From the IMG/VR virus record IMGVR_UViG_3300014720_000126, positions 1-29,349 of that record: a stretch of 29,349 bases of DNA. One strand, written 5' to 3'. Position numbers and translations under genes: made by a program. Position 1 is the first letter of the stretch; the number at the start of each line of letters is the position of its first letter. Shown in pieces: positions 7,176 through 14,984 of this stretch. A model generated the notes under the pieces. That model had not been told where the DNA came from and made no database searches. It saw only the letters and a program-made list of their open reading frames with translations. Origin of the DNA: a virus.

Positions 7176-7655
7176 TCACGAGAATCCGATGTGCGCGACC
7201 TTGCGCGTCGCGGTAACGTCAGCCGAGGCGAGCGGCGCGACGTAGCGGTCGGCCACGCGAGTCGGGGCCGAGTCGCGGAAGCCGAGCACGATGACCGTGT
7301 AGGAGTTCGTGCCGCCCAGCACTTCCTCGAAGCCGAGCCACTGGCCCGGAAGCCCCTTGGTGCGGATCTCGATGCACGCGCCGAGGTTGTCGTTCGTGCC
7401 CGAGTAGGCGATGGTCAGGTCCGGGTTGCCGTTCGTGCCGTCGCAGCGCGTGCCGGTGCCGCCGGTTGCCGCCGCGTACATGACCGGCGTGAGCGTGGCC
7501 GTACCGCCCAGCGCGGCCGCGCTGATAAGCACGAGAATGTAGTCGTAGACGCCAACGTCGATGCGCGTGCTTTGGTTGCGCGTCGCAGCCGTGGCCGAGG
7601 TCGGGCGGCGGACGTGGTGAAAGTCGATGTAGTCGGAAGGCGCGAGCATCGGCAT
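7176..7655 (-). CDS. Capsid-associated / decoration-like protein 2
   Basis: A 159-residue, beta-rich protein. A YDYILVLISA strand near residue 37, a Gly/Thr-rich middle and a late IVLGFRDSAP strand echo the layout of the next gene upstream (YEYLLFVVVSA, then IAVYGVGPRD). The two may be distant paralogs. They stand between the major capsid and the connector, where siphoviruses carry head decoration or head-fibre proteins. I recognise no named family. The start is the ATG at 7655; no clear ribosome-binding site is seen, but a strong hairpin lies 26-59 bases upstream. Confidence 0.5.
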   Translation of the reverse strand: MPMLAPSDYIDFHHVRRPTSATAATRNQSTRIDVGVYDYILVLISAAALGGTATLTPVMYAAATGGTGTRCDGTNGNPDLTIAYSGTNDNLGACIEIRTKGLPGQWLGFEEVLGGTNSYTVIVLGFRDSAPTRVADRYVAPLASADVTATRKVAHIGFS

Positions 7656-7680
7656 GGTGCGGGTCGTGGTTGAAGGGACA

Positions 7681-7714
7681 GGCGGCGCGCCGGGGGTTTG
7701 CCCAGCGCGCCGCC
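7681..7714 (-). other. Strong intergenic hairpin
   Basis: A perfect 10-bp inverted repeat, GGCGGCGCGC (7681-7690) and GCGCGCCGCC (7705-7714), surrounds a 14-base loop that can itself form a short GGG/CCC stem. It sits just after the stop of one decoration-like gene and before the start of the next. No T-tract follows on the minus strand, so it is more likely an mRNA-stability or processing element, or a weak attenuator, than an intrinsic terminator. Confidence 0.6.
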
Positions 7715-7724
7715 CTTGGCGTCA

Positions 7725-8198
7725 CTACGCCGTCGCGATGCCAGCCACGGACGCACCGGCCTCATCGGTCCAGTGCGACCTGATCTCGGACGTGTCGCGC
7801 GGGCCGACGCCGTAGACCGCAATCGAGCACGTCACCACGGCACCGGTAGCCGCCAGCGTCGGGGAGACGTACTTCTTCCGGCCACGGCAGCGGACCTGCA
7901 TCGAGACGCCCTGGCCCGCCGCAGCGGAGTTGCCGAGCGCCACGGACAGGGCCGAACCAGAGGGGTCGTTCACGGCGGAAGGCGAAGAGCCGTTCGACTC
8001 ATCCGACTCGCGGCAGGTCAGCGTCACGTCGGTACCCGTCTCGGCGGCGAGCTTGGCGCTCACGACGACGAAGAGCAGGTACTCGTAGGCGCTGGCGTCC
8101 ACGAATGTCGCCAGGTCCTCGGCGATCGTGTCGATGGGCTGGTTCGACGAAGCGAGGAGCTTCATCGACGAAGAGGGAGCCTTGCTGTAGTTGCTCAT
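7725..8198 (-). CDS. Capsid-associated / decoration-like protein 1
   Basis: A 157-residue protein directly downstream of the major capsid gene (14-base gap). After a Ser-rich N-terminus it looks like a beta sandwich: YEYLLFVVVSAKLAAETG near residue 38, a hydrophilic Ser/Asn loop, GVSMQVRCRGRKKY, then VVTCSIAVYGVGPRD. The position immediately after the capsid gene is typical for a decoration or head-fibre protein. A GGAG motif about 10 bases before the ATG at 8198 supports the start. It may be a distant relative of the following gene. Confidence 0.5.
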   Translation of the reverse strand: MSNYSKAPSSSMKLLASSNQPIDTIAEDLATFVDASAYEYLLFVVVSAKLAAETGTDVTLTCRESDESNGSSPSAVNDPSGSALSVALGNSAAAGQGVSMQVRCRGRKKYVSPTLAATGAVVTCSIAVYGVGPRDTSEIRSHWTDEAGASVAGIATA

Positions 8199-8212
8199 TG
8201 GTCAGGCTCCGG

Positions 8213-9475
8213 TTAGAGGGTCGTCGGGATGGCCGCACCCGAGTTGAACCCGGACGCCTTCGTGAATGCGGCGGCCTGAAGCACGCCCGCGTCGTAGTCG
8301 AAGAGCCCGCGAACGGTGCCGCGCGCCTTCATGAAGTTCGTGTCCGACTCGGTGTTGAGCACGAGTTCGAGCGTGCCCCACTCGCCGATCAGACCGCTCG
8401 ACCACGGACCGAACGCGAAGACGCGGTTGGCAGCGTCGCTCGACGTGATCTGCGCCGTGTCTTCGAGCTGATAGCCCATGATCTGCTTCGGGATGCCCGT
8501 GCTCGAAGCGCTGCCGTTCATCAGCGTGTCGAACAGCGGACGACCGTTCAGGTCGAGGATGCGGGCCAGCCAGAATCGCGCAGCGGGCTCGCACACCCAG
8601 CCCAGGCCGTCGAGGTCGAGAGCGAAGGCGTTGCGCACGTCTTCGACCGCCTCGATCAGCGATCCCCACACGCCCGAGATGCTCGCCTCGGCGAACGTGA
8701 AGGTGCCGACGCTCGGGTGGTTCAGCACGCCGCGAGGCGCACCAGCCGTGCCCGTGCCGACGAAGAACTGCTTGTCCTGGAGCAGAGCGATCTGCTTCGC
8801 GATCTCGCCGCGCACCCACGGCTCGATGGCTTCCGCGCTCTGGTTCATCATCCCGCGCGTCATCGGGACGAAGGCCGCAGCGGTGCGCGGCGAGAGCGTG
8901 ATCTGGTCGAACGTCGGAACCGACTCGGTTCCCGACTGCTCTTCCTCGGTGTTGATGTGAACGGCGGTGATGCCGCCACGCGACTTCGCGAACTGGTGCG
9001 CGCCCGGCGTCAGGCCGGTCAGCACCGTCGCGCCCAGCTTGCGCGCCACCGACCGCTCACGCAGCTCCGGCACGATGCCGGCCATGAGCGTCGTTGGGAC
9101 GAGGAAGCCACCAGCCGCGCCCGTACCGGCGTTGATCGCCGTCTTGCGCGCGTACTCGATCGCTTCCTTCTCGGGACCGTAGTCCTTGTGGTTGAGGCGC
9201 TGAGGTTCCGCGACGGCCTGAATCAGGCGCGTCCACGTCACCTTATCCTTCTCGCCCTTCGCCCCGTACTCGATGCCGGTGATGGCATGCTTCTGGTGCG
9301 TCGCGAGCTGCGCCTTGACCTCGCCGAGCTGGGTTTCCAGCTTGGCCAGCGTCAGGTCGATCTCCTTCTTGCGCGATTCGTCGGCCGTCGCGCGTTCGGC
9401 CTTGTCCTTCGAGATCTGGTCGGCGAGGCTCTTCACCTCACCGGCGATCAGCTCGCCGTAGTTGATTTCGGGCAT
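8213..9475 (-). CDS. Major capsid protein, HK97 fold
   Basis: A 420-residue protein of typical length for an HK97-type capsid precursor. Residues from about 10 to 65 are charged and helical (KSLADQISKDKAERATADES, then KKEIDLTLAKLETQL), resembling the scaffolding delta domain removed by the protease. After that come family-like segments: GTGAAGGFLVP near 118, an MNQSAEAIEPWVRGEIAKQI helix (spine), FFVGTGTAGAPRGVLN, an ALDLDGLGWVCEPAARFWLA region, and a C-terminal RGLFDYDAGVLQAAAFTKA. It follows the prohead protease and portal, the standard order. The ATG at 9475 has no obvious Shine-Dalgarno; a small CCCGG/CCGGG hairpin (9488-9504) lies in its leader. Confidence 0.9.
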   Translation of the reverse strand: MPEINYGELIAGEVKSLADQISKDKAERATADESRKKEIDLTLAKLETQLGEVKAQLATHQKHAITGIEYGAKGEKDKVTWTRLIQAVAEPQRLNHKDYGPEKEAIEYARKTAINAGTGAAGGFLVPTTLMAGIVPELRERSVARKLGATVLTGLTPGAHQFAKSRGGITAVHINTEEEQSGTESVPTFDQITLSPRTAAAFVPMTRGMMNQSAEAIEPWVRGEIAKQIALLQDKQFFVGTGTAGAPRGVLNHPSVGTFTFAEASISGVWGSLIEAVEDVRNAFALDLDGLGWVCEPAARFWLARILDLNGRPLFDTLMNGSASSTGIPKQIMGYQLEDTAQITSSDAANRVFAFGPWSSGLIGEWGTLELVLNTESDTNFMKARGTVRGLFDYDAGVLQAAAFTKASGFNSGAAIPTTL

Positions 9476-9487
9476 TGATGATGCGGG

Positions 9488-9504
9488 CCCGGTTCTTATC
9501 CGGG
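9488..9504 (-). other. Small hairpin in capsid gene leader
   Basis: CCCGG (9488-9492) and CCGGG (9500-9504) can pair around a 7-base AT-rich loop, 13 bases before the capsid ATG. It could influence initiation of the most highly translated phage gene. The 5-bp stem is short, so this is tentative. Confidence 0.3.
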
Positions 9505-9538
9505 AAGCCGCGTTCGGGTTGTCGGAGCGGGTGCGGCC

Positions 9539-10657
9539 CTACTTGGCCTTCATGCCTTGCAGAGCCTGGCGGATCTTCTCGGCGTCCGATGCCGTCAGTC
9601 CCCCCTCCGCACTTGCCGGCCGCTGCACGGAATCCACCGTGGCGAGCCTCGCGCTGAGGTCGGTGATCGCGGAAGTCAGGCCACGAGCGGCGCGCGCGTA
9701 GGCGTCCTGCGCCGCAGCCTGAGCGGACAGCGCCTCGGCGAGCTTGCCGATGCTGTCCGAGAACGCACGCGCATCCTCGGCGCGCACGATTGCAAACGGG
9801 GCGCTCCCTGCATCGTCCCCTGCGTTACTTGCTGAACGCCCTTCATGTCTGGACGCGGGAGCGCCCCGATCCGGAACGGCAGACAGCGCCACCCACGAGC
9901 GCGCGCGGCGACGGAGATACTTCTCCATCTCGCGCTCCGTCGGGTCGCTGAGGGCCGCCAGGAGGTCCGCATCGGCCTCCTCGATCTTGCGCGACTTGAC
10001 CGAGTTCTGCACCGCGTTCGGGTTGCACGGGATCGCGCACAGGCTGAACTCGAGCAGCTCGTTCCGCTCGTACACGGCCCCCCACCGGCCAAGCCCGAGC
10101 TTCTCGCGCTCGGCCTGGTCCTCGACGAATCGGACCTCCATCGGGCGGAAGCCGACCGATCCGGCCTTGATGTACCCGGCGGCGGCAAGGCGATGGATTC
10201 GCGCCGCGCGTTCCGACTCGGCCACGGCGAACTCGATGGTGCCGACGAGCTTCTTCGACGCGACGGCCAGTTCGACGGTGCGCCCGATGGGCTCGTCCGC
10301 GATGCTGTCCGACCCGAAGGCGTGCCCCCACAGGATGACCGGGTTCTGCTTGTAGTTCTCCAGCTCCCAGTTCTGGCGCACGATGTCGCCCGCGCGGTCC
10401 ACCGTCTCGTCGGAGTAGACCCAGCGGATTCGGTTCGAGCCTTCCTCGGCCTCTTCGGCCTTGCCGAGCGTGCCCCAGCCGAGACGGCCCAGCTTCGACG
10501 CCTTGACGCCGCGCACGAAGTCGGCACCGGCCGCCTCGAGCTCGCGGTCGGCGCGTACGCCCGTGGCGATCAGACCGACGGCGCGGCGCTGCTCGGGCGT
10601 GAGGTCTTCGAGCGGCTCCCCGCGAAGAAAGGCGTCGGCGATGGCGTCGAACTTCAT
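9539..10657 (-). CDS. Prohead protease (HK97 / U35 type) with long C-terminal extension
   Basis: A 372-residue protein. Family features lie in about residues 75-215: RIRWVYSDETVDRAGDIV, then NPVILWGHAFG with the candidate catalytic His112, AAAGYIKAGSVGF with Ser167, and NELLEFSLCAIPCNPNA with Ser205. Either Ser could be the nucleophile. The first 70 residues and the last 140 exceed the roughly 200-residue protease core. The C-terminal part has Ala/Gln/Glu-rich helical stretches (KLAEALSAQAAAQDAYARAA), possibly a scaffold-like region, as seen in phages that fuse protease and scaffold. It matures the capsid by removing the delta domain. The gene lies between the portal and capsid genes and is preceded by the repeat element at 10680-10708. 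Confidence 0.85.
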   Translation of the reverse strand: MKFDAIADAFLRGEPLEDLTPEQRRAVGLIATGVRADRELEAAGADFVRGVKASKLGRLGWGTLGKAEEAEEGSNRIRWVYSDETVDRAGDIVRQNWELENYKQNPVILWGHAFGSDSIADEPIGRTVELAVASKKLVGTIEFAVAESERAARIHRLAAAGYIKAGSVGFRPMEVRFVEDQAEREKLGLGRWGAVYERNELLEFSLCAIPCNPNAVQNSVKSRKIEEADADLLAALSDPTEREMEKYLRRRARSWVALSAVPDRGAPASRHEGRSASNAGDDAGSAPFAIVRAEDARAFSDSIGKLAEALSAQAAAQDAYARAARGLTSAITDLSARLATVDSVQRPASAEGGLTASDAEKIRQALQGMKAK

Positions 10658-10679
10658 CGTGCTCGTAGGTCTAGGGGTA

Positions 10680-10708
10680 CCTTGGGGAGGTGTCCACGGG
10701 TGCGGGTC
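10680..10708 (-). promoter_or_regulatory. 29-bp repeat element upstream of prohead protease
   Basis: This segment matches 13024-13052 at 25 of 29 positions (both begin CCT.GGGGAG.TGTC and end GGGTGCGGGTC on the plus strand). It ends 23 bases before the protease start and slightly overlaps the portal stop codon. Equivalent placement before three late genes suggests a late promoter, an operator or an RNA processing signal on the minus strand. I could not identify -35/-10 boxes, so the role is inferred. Confidence 0.5.
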
Positions 10709-12992
10709 AGGCGTCGGGAAGCACCGGGGCAGTCAGGCACCGGCAGTTGATGACCTGCCCGGCGGGCGCGCCGTCGTCGTGCGGCTTGCGCATCCCGTTC
10801 GAAAAGCTCTCCCCGATGACCGCCTTCTCACCGTCGATCTGGTGTCCGTCGCGCACGAGGTCATCCCCGGCGGTGATCCACTCGTGCTGCACGACACCGC
10901 CCGATCGGAACTGCTCGACCCGCGCCGCGTTGGAAGCGCCGGCAGACTCGGTTCGGGCAATCATCATCGAGCGCGTGCCGAGTTGGTCGCGCAGCGCCTG
11001 GAGCGATCCTTCCAGGTCTTCCAAGACATCCCGCACGCGGTCGGCCAGCGAAACAGCCGTGCTCGTGCCATCCGCCATCGTCTGAGCGAGCACGCGCTTG
11101 ATGCGCGCCGCGACGATGGACGTTGGGCCCTCGACGATCTGGATCTGTTTCCGCGCCATGTAGCGCACGACGGCGGGGTGTGTCGCCTTGACCAGCTCGC
11201 CGCCCACCGCCTTCTGCGCAGCCTTGGCCGCGTCTTCGAGCGCGCCCGTGATCGCGCCCTTGATGGCGTTCCACAGCTCATCGCCCCACGCCTTCTGTCC
11301 GGTCACGAGGAGCCGCTCGAGCTCGTCCTCATCGATGCCGCGCACGGTGACGATGCCGGCCTTGCCTAGGTGCGGCACGAGGTCGAGCTCGCGCGCGTAG
11401 GCGTGGGTCGCCTTGGACCAGTGCGCGAAGGTCGGGAGCAGGTCCCACTCGCCGACGCTGCGTGGCTCGATGTCATCCGGCTCGGCGCTGTCCGCTATCT
11501 CGCGCAGTTTGGCGAGCTGAGCGTCCACCATCTCGTGGAAGACCTTGCGGGCCCCGGCGGCGATGCGGTTGTCGGCGCGGCGGAGGCGCTTCTCCTCGGC
11601 CTCGGCGATGGCGCGGCGGCGCGCGTCGGCTGAGCGCGTGACGGACTTCTCCGGCTCCTCCGCGTCGGCCTCGGGCGCGTCCGGCTCGCCCTCGGGATCC
11701 TCCTCGGCGTCCGGGTCATCCTGTTCCGGGTCGGCCTGGTCGAGGCCGGCCTGAGCCGCGTCGGCAGGGCGCAGCGACCCGCCGATCCAACGCTCGCCCT
11801 CGGGAACGCCCTCGATGGAGATGCCGGCGATTCGCGCCGCTTCGTTCGTCGGCACCCCGAGCGCCACGAGCTTCTCCATGCGCCCGATTTGCGCGTCCGC
11901 GTCCTCGCGCATCGCCGCCGTGCTCGCGTAGTCGAGCTGCACCTGGACGCGCGCCGCCTCGGCAGGCAGGCGCGGCATGAGCTGCGTCGCCAGCTCCTCC
12001 ACGATGAAGTCGGCGCGCGGGATGACCGTGTTCTCGTAGTAGACCCGACGCAGCTCGCGCAGGCTCGAGCGGTTCGCGTCCTCGAGGTGCCCAAGCATCA
12101 CGGGCGGCACGCCGAAGGTCCGCGCGATCTCGTCGCGCTTCTCCCGGCGCATCTTCTCCGCCTGCATATCCACCGGAGACCAGCTCGTCTGAGTGAACTG
12201 GACCCCGGCCGGCAGGATGATCTTCTTGCGGTCGTTCTGCGGGCGCGAGTGGTTCTGATGGATGCGGGCTTCGAGCGCCTCGCGGTCCTTCGGATCCATC
12301 GCCTTGTTGTCGTGCGTGAAGACGCCGCCGATCTGGCCGCCGTTCTCGACCAGGCCGTCATCGAACGCCTCGACGCGGAAGAGGTGATCGGCGGAGCGCC
12401 ACGCGGCCTGCATCGGCCCGCATCCACGGAACGGGTCTGCCGGGTCGGGCCAGTAGACGTGGACCACGGCGTGATCAGGGAACTCGATCTCGGCGTTCCC
12501 GTTGCGCGTCTTCCATGCGACGGGAACCGGGTTCTGCCCCACGCGCACCGGCTCGACGAGCTCGTCCCGGATCGGCCAGATAGCCTCGGGCCACTTGCCC
12601 GACGAGATCGGATCACCCCCCTTCGTGGCCAGGAACAGGAAGACGCCGCCCGAGTAGTCCAGGGCGGAGCTGATCGCGCGGCGGAACTTCGCCCCGCCCA
12701 TGAGCGGGTTCGGGCGCTCCAGGAGCTGCCAGAGCGGGTGGGCGCGGTCGGCCTCGGTCTCGGCGTCGTCGGCCAGCGCGACCCGCCACGGGATCGCGGC
12801 GAGGCTGTCCGCGTTGACCCGGACGCAGGCGTAGACGATGGGGCTCTGGACGTGCGGATGGGTCAGGCGCGCCGACTGGGAGAGCCGGATCGCCTGGCCG
12901 AAGAGCCGACCTGAGCCGAACGAGAACTCACCTGCGACCTTCTCGACGTAGGTCTCGCTCGCCATTGCCCGGTAGTCCGGGCGCTTGTCCAC
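10707..12992 (-). CDS. Portal protein fused to Mu gpF-like head morphogenesis domain
   Basis: A 761-residue protein, far longer than the roughly 400 residues of an HK97-type portal. Residues up to about 420 are portal: SPIVYACVRVNADSLAAIPW near 50, GCGPMQAAWRSADHLF, LPAGVQFTQTSWSPVDMQ, and IARTFGVPPVMLGHLEDANR followed by ENTVIPRADFIVEELATQLM. A long acidic linker (Asp, Glu and Pro rich, about 425-460) leads to a helical region. The C-terminal 90 residues are Mu gpF/SPP1 gp7-like: MMIARTESAGASNAARVEQF, EWITAGDDLVRDGHQIDG and QVINCRCLTAPV. The portal forms the DNA-entry dodecamer; gpF-type domains are minor head proteins. The annotated start is a GTG at 12992; an ATG at 12965 is a reasonable alternative, and neither has a strong Shine-Dalgarno. 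Confidence 0.88.
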   Translation of the reverse strand: MDKRPDYRAMASETYVEKVAGEFSFGSGRLFGQAIRLSQSARLTHPHVQSPIVYACVRVNADSLAAIPWRVALADDAETEADRAHPLWQLLERPNPLMGGAKFRRAISSALDYSGGVFLFLATKGGDPISSGKWPEAIWPIRDELVEPVRVGQNPVPVAWKTRNGNAEIEFPDHAVVHVYWPDPADPFRGCGPMQAAWRSADHLFRVEAFDDGLVENGGQIGGVFTHDNKAMDPKDREALEARIHQNHSRPQNDRKKIILPAGVQFTQTSWSPVDMQAEKMRREKRDEIARTFGVPPVMLGHLEDANRSSLRELRRVYYENTVIPRADFIVEELATQLMPRLPAEAARVQVQLDYASTAAMREDADAQIGRMEKLVALGVPTNEAARIAGISIEGVPEGERWIGGSLRPADAAQAGLDQADPEQDDPDAEEDPEGEPDAPEADAEEPEKSVTRSADARRRAIAEAEEKRLRRADNRIAAGARKVFHEMVDAQLAKLREIADSAEPDDIEPRSVGEWDLLPTFAHWSKATHAYARELDLVPHLGKAGIVTVRGIDEDELERLLVTGQKAWGDELWNAIKGAITGALEDAAKAAQKAVGGELVKATHPAVVRYMARKQIQIVEGPTSIVAARIKRVLAQTMADGTSTAVSLADRVRDVLEDLEGSLQALRDQLGTRSMMIARTESAGASNAARVEQFRSGGVVQHEWITAGDDLVRDGHQIDGEKAVIGESFSNGMRKPHDDGAPAGQVINCRCLTAPVLPDA

Positions 12993-13023
12993 GGGGGAAG
13001 CTATGCCGTGGAAGGTGGAGCGG

Positions 13024-13052
13024 CCTAGGGGAGATGTCTAGGGGTGCGGGTC
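13024..13052 (-). promoter_or_regulatory. 29-bp repeat element upstream of portal
   Basis: A near copy (25/29) of the element at 10680-10708. Two CTAGGGG words (13025-13031 and 13038-13044) lie inside. It ends 32 bases upstream of the portal GTG. It is a candidate minus-strand late-gene control element, inferred from position and conservation. Confidence 0.5.
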
Positions 13053-13139
13053 GAGGTTGCCGGCCGCCGTGGATAGGCTCTCGCGGGCCGGCTCGCGATG
13101 GGAAAGGAGGGTTTCTGCCTCGGCTCTCACGGCTTACCG

Positions 13140-13159
13140 CCGGAGCGGTGAAGCTCCGG
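13140..13159 (-). other. Hairpin after the ParB-like gene
   Basis: CCGGAGC (13140-13146) and GCTCCGG (13153-13159) form a perfect 7-bp stem with a 6-base loop, 28 bases after the stop at 13188. It lacks a following T-run on the minus strand, so termination is possible but unproven. Together with the repeat at 13024-13052 it fills the 195-base gap before the portal gene. Confidence 0.45.
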
Positions 13160-13187
13160 GTTGATCGGGGTCGAGCTACGCACGCCG

Positions 13188-14051
13188 CTAGTCTTCGAGT
13201 GGAAGCTCGACCTCTTGATTCTGGCCGAGGCGAAGAACCGACACACTGAGCCCCTTCACAGTCAGATTCCACGCCTTCCATGCCAGCGCACACGCCATCG
13301 GCGTATCGAGGCGCATAGAGTCGTAGCCCGAAAGGACGCGCTCGCGCAACGCAAACGCCGGATCTCCCTTTCGTCCGCCCTCTCCAGTCTCCAGATACGC
13401 GAGGAACGGGGTGAGCTTCGGGCTCGTCGCGGCGCGGTAGGAGATGAGGGCGAGCGACAGGCACGGCATGCGCGTGACTCGCAGTGCGGGCCGGACAGCG
13501 GAAACCGCCCGTTCCAGGTTGTCCTTGTCCTGCTCGATGCACAGCACCATCTCGGAGATGTCGGTGAACCGCTCCTTCATCAGTCGAGCAGCGGGAAGCC
13601 CGCGCCGCAGCAGTATGAGCGCCTTGACGAGGGTAGACACGCCATGGGCCTCCTTCGTGCCAGATGCCCTCACGACCTGAGCCGCGGTGCGGCGACGCTG
13701 GCCGGAATCGACGGCCATGACGTTCCTGCGCGGAAACCCATACACAACCAGAGTTCCGAACGCGACTTTAGCGTTCACGCAGGCTCGAAGGCGATGCTCT
13801 CCGTCAACGACGTAGCCATCTTCGTCGATCAGGACAGTAGCGCCGTTCGGCGTCCACGTCCCGTTCTTCATCGCGCGAGACATGCCCGCGACGTGCTCTC
13901 TATTCACTTGCCGCACGTTCGAGCAGCGCTTGAGCATCTCTTCCGCACGCGCGGGCGTGATGGTCTCCCACACGGAATGGAACGGCTCCACGCTGGCCGT
14001 TCGCGGCCTAGTTGAATCAGTAGAATTCCCTACGGGCATGGTAGTTAGCAC
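13188..14051 (-). CDS. ParB/sulfiredoxin-like domain protein of unknown function
   Basis: A 287-residue protein. Residues about 45-125 carry the recognisable block: REHVAGMSRAMKNGTW, then LIDEDGYVVDGEHRLRACV (a DG.HRL motif as in ParB N-terminal domains) and a VAFGTLVVYGFPRRNVMAVDSGQRRR-like stretch, in which the 'D.GQ.RR' segment is typical of prophage proteins of this kind. The remainder is helical. The role is unknown; ParB-like folds may bind DNA or hydrolyse nucleotides. The start is a GTG at 14051, with AGGAG nine bases upstream inside the end of the kinase gene; the ATG at 14039 lacks a Shine-Dalgarno. Its sequence is less GC-rich than neighbouring genes, and it interrupts the terminase-portal order, so it is probably an acquired cargo gene. 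Confidence 0.6.
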   Translation of the reverse strand: MLTTMPVGNSTDSTRPRTASVEPFHSVWETITPARAEEMLKRCSNVRQVNREHVAGMSRAMKNGTWTPNGATVLIDEDGYVVDGEHRLRACVNAKVAFGTLVVYGFPRRNVMAVDSGQRRRTAAQVVRASGTKEAHGVSTLVKALILLRRGLPAARLMKERFTDISEMVLCIEQDKDNLERAVSAVRPALRVTRMPCLSLALISYRAATSPKLTPFLAYLETGEGGRKGDPAFALRERVLSGYDSMRLDTPMACALAWKAWNLTVKGLSVSVLRLGQNQEVELPLED

Positions 14052-14057
14052 TAGTTT

Positions 14058-14672
14058 TCACTCCTGTTTTGCCCACGACACGACGGACTCCAGCACGCGC
14101 TCGTAGGCTTCCAGCGTGCCAGGGTTGACGATCTCCAGCGTGCTCCGCTCTGGGCCGTGCGGCGCGCGCCAGTTCCAGTAGTCCCGAGAGTCGCCCTCGA
14201 ACGTGCAGCCCTCGCGGTGAATGTGGACCAAGAGGCACCGCTCCGCCATCGCCGCCAGCGGTTCGGACTCCGCGCGGAATCCCGAGTCGGTCACGATCAC
14301 CGCGCGCGGCTTCGGGTAGGCCGGATCGTTCAGCGTCGCCGCCACGTCATCGGCCAGCATCTTCCCAAGCACGTCCTCACCGTGCATCGGCTTCAGGTAG
14401 CGCTCCGAGACGGCGATGTACGCCTGGCGCGGGGTCAGCCCGAGGAACTCCGGGCGAGGCGAGTCCTTCGAGGTCTCGTACTCCGCGTGCCCCTTCGGCG
14501 CTCCGGTGCGGTCCACGATGCCGTAGAGCGCGTGGGTCCGCTCCTTCAACAGCCGAGACATCTTCTCGACCCAGACAACCGAGCCGTCGCCACCGATGCG
14601 CCGCTCAAGCACGAATCCCGCCGTGTCCTTCCCGCACCGGGGCGGGCCGTTCAGGAGGATGAGGGACTTCAC
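14058..14672 (-). CDS. P-loop (deoxy)nucleoside monophosphate kinase-like protein
   Basis: A 204-residue protein from a GTG at 14672, which overlaps the previous stop as GTGA. A longer in-frame reading exists, but the overlap and the immediate VKSLILLNGPPRCGKDT start favour this one. Residues 9-17 are a Walker A loop (GPPRCGKDT), near the N-terminus as in nucleotide kinases. AVIVTDSGFRAE near residue 127 could be the Walker B-equivalent strand, and VHIHREGCTFEGDSRDYW follows. The pattern resembles phage dNMP kinases and P-loop kinases that raise nucleotide pools or phosphorylate modified bases. The substrate cannot be told from sequence alone. Confidence 0.65.
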   Translation of the reverse strand: MKSLILLNGPPRCGKDTAGFVLERRIGGDGSVVWVEKMSRLLKERTHALYGIVDRTGAPKGHAEYETSKDSPRPEFLGLTPRQAYIAVSERYLKPMHGEDVLGKMLADDVAATLNDPAYPKPRAVIVTDSGFRAESEPLAAMAERCLLVHIHREGCTFEGDSRDYWNWRAPHGPERSTLEIVNPGTLEAYERVLESVVSWAKQE

Positions 14673-14875
14673 GACGCCCGCACCGGAACGCGATGCGTCC
14701 ACGGCCCCTGCCTGCTCGTCTCGACCCACTGCGCCACCGCGCTCGGGCGGAAGAAGTACCGCCAGCGCCGACGCTGATTGCCAGCGAGACGCCAGTCAGC
14801 GCCGAGCTTCGCCAGCCCCGCACGGTTCCGCCAGCGCAGCTCGCGCTTCTCGTGCCTCGTCTTGAGCTTCAACAT
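14669..14875 (-). CDS. Small basic protein, unknown
   Basis: A 68-residue, very basic and Trp-rich protein (EKRELRWRNRAGLAKLGADW, then a RRRWRYFFRPSAVAQWVE segment). A strong AAGGAG lies about 7 bases before the ATG at 14875, one of the clearest ribosome-binding sites in the block. Its TGA overlaps the GTG of the kinase gene. The positive charge suggests nucleic-acid binding, but no family is recognised. Confidence 0.55.
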   Translation of the reverse strand: MLKLKTRHEKRELRWRNRAGLAKLGADWRLAGNQRRRWRYFFRPSAVAQWVETSRQGPWTHRVPVRAS

Positions 14876-14891
14876 GCGTCGTCTCCTTCGT

Positions 14892-14984
14892 TCAAGCCCG
14901 AGCGGTCCGGTGTTTCATGCGGCCACCAATCAAGGCCTGTCGCGGGATCTCCCCGCGCACCATGCCGGACCGCTCGGTGTTCAT
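14892..14984 (-). CDS. Micro-ORF (30 aa)
   Basis: The ATG at 14984 overlaps the preceding stop as ATGA, giving a 30-residue basic peptide (begins MNTERSGMVRGEIPRQALIG). Only the overlap supports translation; the peptide has no recognisable motif. It may be a genuine small protein or an accidental reading between two genes. Confidence 0.3.
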   Translation of the reverse strand: MNTERSGMVRGEIPRQALIGGRMKHRTARA

